From: Cytophagales bacterium
GTDB taxonomy: Bacteria > Bacteroidota > Bacteroidia > Cytophagales > Cyclobacteriaceae
Assembly: GCA_029262935.1 (NCBI GenBank)
Contig: JAJCYK010000474.1
Coordinates: 1 to 14,286, forward strand
DNA length: 14,286 bases
Reading direction: 5' to 3'
Positions 1 to 6,316 of this stretch are shown here, one piece after another. Numbering within the stretch: position 1 is the first letter of the stretch; every line of letters begins with the position of its first letter. The position numbers and the translations under genes were made by a program. The notes beneath the pieces were generated by a model. That model was not told the origin of the DNA. It was given only the letters and a program-made list of their open reading frames with translations, and ran no database searches.

Positions 1-819
1 TCCTTGCTTTACATAAGTATCCAGTAACTCGGCAAACCGTCGGCTTTTGCCGTCTTTAAGGGCGTTAACAATGTGCCAGGCGGTGTCCAAACCCACTTCA
101 TCTAAAATGCCAAAGGGCCCCATAGGCATTTTAAAGTTTCCCATCCAACTGCGATCAATGTCTTCAATAGTGCCAACGTCACCGGTGACTAGGGCTCCAG
201 CAGATCCAATTAGGGCCATAAGCATGTTATTAAATATGTACCCGGAGACTTCCTTATGGACCAGCACGGGTATTTGCTGTAAACTTCTGCCAAAGCTTTC
301 TAATAAAGGAACCATCCAGGCTGCGGTCCCGGGATGGGGCATGATGTCAACTACATTGGCGTGGAAAACATCGTGAAAATGCAAAGCACAAAACAACTCA
401 GGACGTCCAGAGATACTGGCAAACATGGAGGGGAGCAAGTAGGACGTATTGGTAGTAAAAATTACTTTTGGGTCACACAGCTTACCAAACTGCTGCCATA
501 CCTGATTTTTAATCAAAACATCCTCGGTCACGGATTCGCTGACCAAATCAACTCCGGAGACCGCCTCATTAGGGTCAGTAGTAGTGGTAAGGCGTACTAG
601 ACCAGACTCGAATTGTTCTTGAGATATTATCTCGTTTTTTAACAATTTCTGAGCCAGAGTTGTTTGTGTTTCACGTGCTCGTACCAAAGAGTTCGTATCA
701 ATATCGTACATCGTACACGAGTATCCGTTCAGGACGCAACTAAGACTGATACGCAAACCCATGGTTCCAGATCCAAGTACTAATATTTTGTTTATATCAC
801 TGATATTCAATGGATCCAT
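1..819 (-). CDS. 3-hydroxyacyl-CoA dehydrogenase, NAD-binding; 3' end cut by window edge
   Basis: 273 codons are visible from the ATG at 819 (minus strand) and the frame is still open at position 1. The product should oxidise a 3-hydroxyacyl-CoA to the 3-ketoacyl-CoA with NAD+ in the cytoplasm. A Rossmann glycine motif GSGTMG lies at residues 16-21 after a hydrophobic strand. The NTS motif (Ser126) and LHFHD (His147) match the catalytic Ser and His of the HAD family, and the YIFNNML segment resembles the start of the C-terminal helical domain with its conserved Asn. The usual Glu of the His-Glu pair is not in its normal place: the segment after His147 is one residue shorter and carries Asp158 (NVVDIMPHPG). 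I recall this HFHD...DIMPHPG variant from other bacterial members. The start lies 3 bp after the upstream stop, so the gene is the last visible member of the operon. Family is certain; substrate is unknown. Confidence 0.9.
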   Translation of the reverse strand, partial: MDPLNISDINKILVLGSGTMGLRISLSCVLNGYSCTMYDIDTNSLVRARETQTTLAQKLLKNEIISQEQFESGLVRLTTTTDPNEAVSGVDLVSESVTEDVLIKNQVWQQFGKLCDPKVIFTTNTSYLLPSMFASISGRPELFCALHFHDVFHANVVDIMPHPGTAAWMVPLLESFGRSLQQIPVLVHKEVSGYIFNNMLMALIGSAGALVTGDVGTIEDIDRSWMGNFKMPMGPFGILDEVGLDTAWHIVNALKDGKSRRFAELLDTYVKQG

Positions 820-822
820 AAA

Positions 823-1800
823 TTATGGATTAAGTATTACTTTTCCTGTATTTTCGTGATTCTCCAATATCTGATGGGCATCAGCTGTAAGCTCTAGCGG
901 AACCTTTTTGTATATTATGGGGTCAATCTTTCGCTCTGCCAGGTATTGTATTAAGGTGGCGAAACTGTCTGCGCTTAGTGCTGGATTTTTCATTATGCTG
1001 AACAGGTGGAACATACTGACCCCGTAGCTTTGGGAAGGATCACTGGCAATGGCCTTTAATAAATTGGTGGAAGGATTGCCATCGGCAATACCAAACCAAA
1101 TCACTTGGCCCAGTGTATTCAACATTTTAAAATTATTTCCAAAGCCCTCGCCGGCCACACAGTCCAAAATAAGATCTGCACCTCGACCTTCCGTAATTTC
1201 ATTTACCCGGGTGACTACATGTTCTTGTTTGTAATTGATTACGTGATCAATCCCCATTTCTTTTATCAAGTCTGCTTTGTCATTCTGGCTAGTTAAGCCA
1301 ATCATTTTAATCCCCGCAATCTTTCCAAGTTGGATGGCAGCAGTACCCACACCACCAGCAGCCGAATAGATCAATACGGTCTCTCCAGGTGTCACCCTTC
1401 GCACCGTGTGCAGCATGTGGTACGCGGTAAGGTAAATGATAGGTAAAGCCGCTGCGGCATCGTAGTCTACGTTGTCGGGGAACGGGATCACTTTATTGGC
1501 GGGAACGGCAGCCAGAGTACAATAGGAGGGGTGTCCAAATACGATGACCCGGTCTCCAACTTTCACATGTTTGACTTCACTGCCAATTTCAATCACACTA
1601 CCAGCACTTTCAGAGCCCAATATGGCGGGGAACTGAGGCATATAAGGATATTCCCCTCGCCGTATTAAAACGTCTGAAAAATTTACGGAAATACTCTTAA
1701 TCTCCACTAGAACTTCGTTTGCACCACAGGTGGGATCGGTTAGTTCCTCATAGGTCAGAGCTTCTAGCCCGCCGGTTTGATGTATTCTGATTGCTTTCAT
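823..1800 (-). CDS. Medium-chain dehydrogenase/reductase, NADPH:quinone oxidoreductase-like
   Basis: A 325-residue protein, the usual length for the zeta-crystallin/quinone oxidoreductase branch of the MDR superfamily. It has the N-terminal GroES-like fold (residues 1-120, with LGSESAGSV and VGDRVIVFG), then a Rossmann domain with SAAGGVG at 146-152 followed by TAAIQLGK, the typical NADPH-binding loop. No cluster of four cysteines for structural zinc is seen, so it is of the zinc-free type. Members reduce quinones, enones or enoyl thioesters with NADPH, so quinone reductase is a family name rather than a proven activity. It starts with ATG at 1800, 5 bp after the phosphotransferase stop, and ends 3 bp before the 3-hydroxyacyl-CoA dehydrogenase start. 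In this operon it could act on an unsaturated CoA intermediate, or keep a quinone reduced for the carboxylase-like protein at 4915-6213; both are inference. Confidence 0.88.
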   Translation of the reverse strand: MKAIRIHQTGGLEALTYEELTDPTCGANEVLVEIKSISVNFSDVLIRRGEYPYMPQFPAILGSESAGSVIEIGSEVKHVKVGDRVIVFGHPSYCTLAAVPANKVIPFPDNVDYDAAAALPIIYLTAYHMLHTVRRVTPGETVLIYSAAGGVGTAAIQLGKIAGIKMIGLTSQNDKADLIKEMGIDHVINYKQEHVVTRVNEITEGRGADLILDCVAGEGFGNNFKMLNTLGQVIWFGIADGNPSTNLLKAIASDPSQSYGVSMFHLFSIMKNPALSADSFATLIQYLAERKIDPIIYKKVPLELTADAHQILENHENTGKVILNP

Positions 1801-1805
1801 ATTGA

Positions 1806-2894
1806 TTAGTAGAAATGATTGATTCTTTGGTATTTGAGAGCATTTTGAATGTTCTTAGCACAAGCATTCACGACATGTCCCAATTGTGCAAATCTTTGGT
1901 CTTTGGTTATACCCTGAAGATAACGAGCATATATTTGTTGTACAATAACCCCAATCTTAAAGCAGCCAAAAACATAATAAGGCAACATATTTGTGGGTGG
2001 CTGTCCGATGCTGTCAAAATAATTATCGACTACTTCTTGGCGATCCAAATTACCAGGGAGCCAAGTAAGACTAAAAGGCCTTAAAGCCGGATGATCGTTA
2101 GTTTCCGCCCAATATCCTAATGTAGTACCCAGATCCATGTAAGGATGACCCAACGTAGCCATTTCCCAATCCAAAACGGCTATGATGTCCCAAGTTTCAG
2201 GGTGTAACATCAAGTTATCATATTTATAATCGTTGTGAATAAAGGCATGGAGATCTTCGGGTTGATGATCACTCATCCAATCAACCGCCAATTCCATTCC
2301 GGCGAGTGTGGTATTTTGACACGCTCTGTATCTTTTGATCCAACCATCAATTTGCCGAGAGGCATAACCGAGGGGTTTGCCTAGAGTGGATAGTGCACCG
2401 TCAAGTTTAAGTTGGTGGAGTTCTGCTAAATTTTTGATACTGGCACGTGATATTTGCCGTAATAGAGTAGGATCTTTCGCCAGGGGTTGCGGGAGCTCCT
2501 TACGTAGTACAACCCCAGTAATCCGTTCCATTAGGTAAAAGGGTGCTCCTAGTATGTCGGGTGATTCGCACTGGAGAATTACTTTTGGGATTTTAGCATA
2601 TGCGGGAGCCAGGGCTTGTAACACCCGGTATTCCCGGGCCATGTCATGGGCGGATTTTATATCTGCTCCAATAGGCGGTTTGCGCAAAACCAGCTGTTTC
2701 CCTTTGAGTTCCACCAAGTAGGTGAGGTTTGAAAAACCACTGGGAAATTGCTTTATGTTAATAATTTTGGCGTCTGCTCCTAAGAAGTCCCATAAATATT
2801 CTTGCAGGGCGATTTTATCCAGATGTTCACCTTCACGGACAGAAGTGGGATGGTCCAAAACATCTTTATTCATGGGTTCTGATATTAAGGCCAT
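1806..2894 (-). CDS. APH-fold phosphotransferase, ACAD10/11 kinase-like (LvaA-like)
   Basis: A 362-residue small-molecule kinase of the aminoglycoside phosphotransferase/choline kinase fold. Visible elements are a nucleotide-binding beta strand region with LVLRKPP (Lys72), REYRVL (Glu88), the Brenner motif HNDYKYDN at 220-227 with catalytic Asp222 and Asn227, and LDWEMATLG at 241-249 whose Asp242 takes the place of the DFG aspartate. Proteins of this branch form the N-terminal half of human ACAD10 and ACAD11, and include LvaA, which phosphorylates 4-hydroxyvaleryl-CoA in Pseudomonas putida. It lies directly after an ACAD10/11-type dehydrogenase gene, so a 4-hydroxyacyl-CoA kinase is much more likely than antibiotic resistance. 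The start is uncertain. ATG at 2894 overlaps the upstream gene by 29 bp and has AAAAGAG just before it; an in-frame ATG at 2873 overlaps by 8 bp (ATGAATAA). Either layout suggests translational coupling. Confidence 0.88.
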   Translation of the reverse strand: MALISEPMNKDVLDHPTSVREGEHLDKIALQEYLWDFLGADAKIINIKQFPSGFSNLTYLVELKGKQLVLRKPPIGADIKSAHDMAREYRVLQALAPAYAKIPKVILQCESPDILGAPFYLMERITGVVLRKELPQPLAKDPTLLRQISRASIKNLAELHQLKLDGALSTLGKPLGYASRQIDGWIKRYRACQNTTLAGMELAVDWMSDHQPEDLHAFIHNDYKYDNLMLHPETWDIIAVLDWEMATLGHPYMDLGTTLGYWAETNDHPALRPFSLTWLPGNLDRQEVVDNYFDSIGQPPTNMLPYYVFGCFKIGVIVQQIYARYLQGITKDQRFAQLGHVVNACAKNIQNALKYQRINHFY

Positions 2895-4080
2895 ACTCTT
2901 TTAATATGCTGCGTGCTAGTACGTTTTTATGAACCTCATCAGGTCCATCGTAGATACGCGCCCCTCTTTCATGCCGGTACCAAAAGGCCAACAGGGTATC
3001 GTCGGTAATGCCCATTGCTCCATGAGTCTGAATAGCTCGGTCCAACACCTTTTGTAAGATGTCCGCTACAAAAAACTTAATGGTGGAGATATCCTCTTTG
3101 GCAGCTTTTGCACCCATTCGATCGATTTTGTAGGCTGCGTGTAGTACCGAATACCGAGCCGCATTTATTTCTGCCCGGCTTTCTGCAATCCAGTTCTGAA
3201 TGGTTTGACGGCTTCCTAATTTGACTCCAGGAGCGAGGTCCCGGCTACTGGCTCGCTGACACATCAGGGTAAAAGCCCGTTCACAAATTCCTACCCAGCG
3301 CATGCAGTGGTGTATGCGACCAGGTCCTAATCTTTTTTGAGCCAACGTAAATCCAGCACCCCGTGTGCCTATCAGATTGGCGGCCGGGACGCGGCAATTG
3401 TCAAAACGAATTTCCGAATGACTAAAATATCCTCCCCCAGCTTCTCCCATAATAGGTATGTTACGTACCCTCTGGTAGCCTTCAGTATCTGTTGGTACCA
3501 CCAACATGCTCGCCCTTTGATAAGGGTTAGCATCTTCCGGTTCCGTAATGGCCATTACAATGACAAATGCAGCTCCATCAGCAGCAGTAGTAAACCATTT
3601 GTGTCCATTGATTACATAGTGATCCTCTTCTAAAGTTGCCAACGTGCTCATGTGAACCGGATTGGATCCTGCGTGCTCCGGTTCGGTCATGCCAAAGCAG
3701 CTACGGGCCTCCCCATAAGTTAAGGGTTTCAAAAATTGGCTTTGCAAGTCATTAGAAGCATGATGCATAAGCAATTCCATATTGCCAATATCCGGTGCTT
3801 GGCAATTGCAACTGTAATGGCCAACGGGACTCGTTCCCAGTAATTCACTGACTTGAGCAAACTCCACTAGAGAGAAGTCAGGGCCGCCATGCCATTGATC
3901 TAAATGAGGGTTCCACAGACCTCTTTGCTTGGCAGCTTTACGCAGAGGTTGTATGGCGTCTTCTAGATCCTCCAGCGGTAGTTTCAGTAACTGCTCTTCC
4001 AAAGGATAAACCTCTTCCTCCAAATAGGCCCGGTACCGGGGGAGAAAGGCGCGACTTTTATCGGTATCAAAAATATCCAT
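2866..4080 (-). CDS. Acyl-CoA dehydrogenase family protein, ACAD10/11-type (LvaC-like)
   Basis: A 404-residue flavoprotein from the ATG at 4080. The open frame extends to 4137, but that start would overlap the SDR gene by 46 bp, and MDIFDTDKSR is a normal N-terminus. The order is helical N-domain, FAD/substrate signature FGMTEPEHAGSNP at 129-141, beta-domain motif NGHKWFTTAADGA at 158-170, and C-terminal helical domain with QTHGAMGITDD at 351-361. Near the end, IYDGPDEVH (376-384) stands where classical members have IYEGT with the catalytic Glu; the DGPDEVH form is typical of the ACAD10/ACAD11 branch. That branch, with a partner kinase, converts 4-hydroxyacyl-CoA through a 4-phosphoacyl-CoA to an unsaturated acyl-CoA. 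The next gene downstream encodes just such a kinase. Acting as a plain acyl-CoA dehydrogenase remains possible. Confidence 0.9.
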   Translation of the reverse strand: MDIFDTDKSRAFLPRYRAYLEEEVYPLEEQLLKLPLEDLEDAIQPLRKAAKQRGLWNPHLDQWHGGPDFSLVEFAQVSELLGTSPVGHYSCNCQAPDIGNMELLMHHASNDLQSQFLKPLTYGEARSCFGMTEPEHAGSNPVHMSTLATLEEDHYVINGHKWFTTAADGAAFVIVMAITEPEDANPYQRASMLVVPTDTEGYQRVRNIPIMGEAGGGYFSHSEIRFDNCRVPAANLIGTRGAGFTLAQKRLGPGRIHHCMRWVGICERAFTLMCQRASSRDLAPGVKLGSRQTIQNWIAESRAEINAARYSVLHAAYKIDRMGAKAAKEDISTIKFFVADILQKVLDRAIQTHGAMGITDDTLLAFWYRHERGARIYDGPDEVHKNVLARSILKEYGLNIRTHE

Positions 4081-4091
4081 AGCTTTTGGTA

Positions 4092-4859
4092 TTAGATGGT
4101 AAATCCGCCATCCACAGTATATACTCCTCCTGTGCAATAAGCTCCGGCATCAGACGCTAGCAACAAAGCCATACCGGAGACATCATCAGATTCGCCAATA
4201 CGAGGTAAAGCCTGCTTAGCCATAAATTGTTGCATAATGGGGTCGCTTTTCCACAAGGCTTCGCTAAATTTTGTTTTGATCAATCCCGGGCAAATGGCAT
4301 TGGCCCTAATACCTTTTGATCCCCACTCTTTGGCCAACACTTTAGTTAATGATATTAAGGCGGCTTTACTTACACTATATAGGCCTAACATGTCTCCAGG
4401 AGAAATGCCCCCTATACTACTTATGTTAATAACTGAGCCCCATCCTGCTGCCTTCATGTCAGGATAGCACAGTTTTGCTAGGTTTAAGGGTCCTCGGACA
4501 TTTACATCCATAATTTTGTCAAACATGGCATCATCTGCATTGGTAATGGGGCCGAAGGCTGGATTGGCCGCGGCATTATTCACAAGGATATGGATCGGTC
4601 CATAAATAGCTCGCGTCTTTTCCACCAGATCAGACATACTGGCGGACTGGCCAATTTCCGCGGCAATGGCGCAACAGGTGATTCCTTGGGCGTCAAATTC
4701 TACTTTTACTTGGTCCAGTGTCTCCTGGTTGCGACTGCTGATGACCACCTGGGCCCCATGAAGGCCCAAGGCTTGGGCGATGGCCTTGCCAATTCCTTTG
4801 CTGGCACCAGTAACGATAGCGGTACGACCAGTAAGATTAAAGCGTGTGTTTGTACTCAT
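4092..4859 (-). CDS. SDR family oxidoreductase, DHRS4-like carbonyl reductase
   Basis: A 255-residue classical short-chain dehydrogenase/reductase. The cofactor motif TGASKGIG is at 17-24, NNAA at 94-97, and the catalytic tetrad reads Asn120 (DVN), Ser148 (NISS), Tyr161 and Lys165 (YSVSK). Arg43 after the second strand (SSRN) favours NADP(H). The C-terminal part (PGLIKTKFSEALW, then LASDAGAYCTGGVYTVDGG) resembles DHRS4-type carbonyl reductases. The gene starts with ATG at 4859, 55 bp after the carboxylase-like gene, and ends 11 bp before the acyl-CoA dehydrogenase start. In the Pseudomonas putida levulinate pathway an SDR (LvaD) reduces levulinyl-CoA to 4-hydroxyvaleryl-CoA, and a similar ketone/alcohol step fits here. 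It could equally be a 3-ketoacyl-type reductase, since SDR substrates cannot be read from sequence. Confidence 0.92.
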   Translation of the reverse strand: MSTNTRFNLTGRTAIVTGASKGIGKAIAQALGLHGAQVVISSRNQETLDQVKVEFDAQGITCCAIAAEIGQSASMSDLVEKTRAIYGPIHILVNNAAANPAFGPITNADDAMFDKIMDVNVRGPLNLAKLCYPDMKAAGWGSVINISSIGGISPGDMLGLYSVSKAALISLTKVLAKEWGSKGIRANAICPGLIKTKFSEALWKSDPIMQQFMAKQALPRIGESDDVSGMALLLASDAGAYCTGGVYTVDGGFTI

Positions 4860-4914
4860 GGGTCAATGATTAGTCTGTCCGAATATACCATTAAATCCAG
4901 AAATCACGGAGTGT

Positions 4915-6213
4915 CTAATCTGTCAATATCCAAGGCTTGTGTATAAATCGCTGCCATTCAACCTTTAGTAAATCGACCTGTGGATCAATCATGGGAGTCA
5001 TCTCAGCTCCATTAATGCTAATTTCTCCAATAGCATAAATTTCCATCTGCTCTATGCCTTGACGCTGCAATTCTTTTTGCAAATACCTGCTGAACTGCCA
5101 AATCATATCGGGGTGTGTAGCCAATCGCGCGGCTTGCTTAGTGGTTAAATACTCCTTGGGGTGAATCATGCGGGAGACCAGGGTCTTTTTATCCACGACT
5201 TTGAATCTCACAAATCCAGACTTGGTACGCAGCATCATGCGCCAAGACATGCGATGGCCTTCCTCTGTCCTCAAGACATCACCCGCGAATAAATGATGTC
5301 TTAAAGGCAACAACAACTGAACGACAAAAAATGAAATTAAGCCAAATTGCAGAAATTTAGGAATTTCGTAGTTAGTTGGACGGCCTTCGTTAAGTTGTGG
5401 CAACCACCTTTTGCCCAAGGATTCCATCGGATAGAAGAAAAACAAGCAAGCCAACATCAGGAATGGAAAGATGCCTATACCAAAAATAATAGCATTGAAA
5501 AGGTGAAAAATAAAAGAAAGCACGACCCCTAAAATTCTAGTAGGGGCAAAAAGGAGCAAGGGCACAATGGAAAGGTCGAAAAATATACCACCTATGACCA
5601 CTGTTCTATGCACCCACTCTTGTTGGAGCAACGTACCGACTAAGGGCCAGTCTGTTTTGGCGGCAAAGGCTAGTGCAATGAAGTGACCTTCCCACCAGCC
5701 CGGATAGAGTTTAGCTAAACCAGCATATGTGTAAACTACCAGCAACATATACTGGAAGATCTTTAAGCACCATTGAGGGCAGTAGTTTGTCCTAAGGTTT
5801 ACTTGCCTATGAGCATCCCATGAGCCATTGGCATGCGCTGGGACCAGTAACATTAACATACAAAATAAGATTAACAGGTAGTAATGATTGTTGTAATTGG
5901 ATTTTTGCATGAGATAGCAGCCCCACCACATCAGGGTAAATAGGCTCAAGCTGTAGCGATAATAAAACCCTATCATGATGAGTAGTCCTAAGACGCCCAT
6001 GATCCCGTAATAAAGATACATGCCCATGCCAGGCAGGGGTTGAAGCCATTCGAAGCCAATAAAAGTAAAATTAAAAGCAGGTTCTATCATCGCTCTTTTT
6101 ACCCAGCCAGTAAAAATGGCACCGAAGCTCTCAATGGCTATGAGTAGACCGAAAGCCCATCGAAATAGGATCAAAGGGGTATTGTTGACAGGTTGACTAA
6201 AATATTTCAGCAC
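4915..6213 (-). CDS. HTTM-domain membrane protein, vitamin K-dependent gamma-carboxylase homologue
   Basis: A 432-residue polytopic membrane protein that aligns by eye with vitamin K-dependent gamma-glutamyl carboxylase (HTTM, horizontally transferred transmembrane domain). Several membrane segments lie between residues 12 and 305. QKSNYNNHYYL (103-113) matches the DKTSWNNHSYL region of the human enzyme, so Lys104 corresponds to its catalytic base Lys218. FHLFNAIIFGIGIFPFLML (236-254), LRHHLFAGDVLRTEEGHRMSWRMML (304-328, quoted by ends only: LRHHLF and SWRMML) and the C-terminal IDPQVDL (409-415) are further family landmarks. The human enzyme is much longer; the C-terminal part here is short. 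The start is GTG at 6213: an in-frame TGA lies five codons upstream and the first internal Met is residue 42. Bacterial functions are mostly unknown. It is the first gene of the minus-strand run. Confidence 0.9.
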   Translation of the reverse strand: MLKYFSQPVNNTPLILFRWAFGLLIAIESFGAIFTGWVKRAMIEPAFNFTFIGFEWLQPLPGMGMYLYYGIMGVLGLLIMIGFYYRYSLSLFTLMWWGCYLMQKSNYNNHYYLLILFCMLMLLVPAHANGSWDAHRQVNLRTNYCPQWCLKIFQYMLLVVYTYAGLAKLYPGWWEGHFIALAFAAKTDWPLVGTLLQQEWVHRTVVIGGIFFDLSIVPLLLFAPTRILGVVLSFIFHLFNAIIFGIGIFPFLMLACLFFFYPMESLGKRWLPQLNEGRPTNYEIPKFLQFGLISFFVVQLLLPLRHHLFAGDVLRTEEGHRMSWRMMLRTKSGFVRFKVVDKKTLVSRMIHPKEYLTTKQAARLATHPDMIWQFSRYLQKELQRQGIEQMEIYAIGEISINGAEMTPMIDPQVDLLKVEWQRFIHKPWILTD

Positions 6214-6316
6214 GGTAAAAGATCAGTTTCCAATTGGAATATTAATCATAATGTAGAAATTAGTGTAACACAATTCGCATTAGAGTAAATTTAAGTTGAA
6301 CTCAAACCAAATTTTG
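6214..6316. promoter_or_regulatory. Divergent intergenic region with 12-bp palindrome
   Basis: This is the only spacer between the leftward operon and the rightward LVIVD gene, so both promoters should be here. TTCCAATTGGAA at 6228-6239 is a perfect palindrome 15 bp from the GTG of the leftward gene, well placed for an operator or an mRNA hairpin. The rest is AT-rich. A TAAATTTA at 6284-6291 differs by one base from the Bacteroidota -7 consensus TAnnTTTG, but no convincing -33 element was found. Part of the right end would be coding if the TTG at 6296 is used. Confidence 0.45.

Noticed and set aside
47..600. Two plus-strand open frames (47-376 and 334-600)
   Set aside because: They run antisense to the 3-hydroxyacyl-CoA dehydrogenase gene, whose minus-strand frame is uninterrupted and carries clear family motifs; the plus-strand translations show no family features.
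1806..2894. Aminoglycoside resistance gene
   Set aside because: The protein has the APH fold and Brenner motif, but its neighbours and overall pattern fit the ACAD10/11 kinase branch, not a resistance determinant.
5807..6049. 80-codon minus-strand frame inside the HTTM gene
   Set aside because: It is a shifted-frame shadow of the HTTM coding sequence, with no start signal or recognisable protein features.
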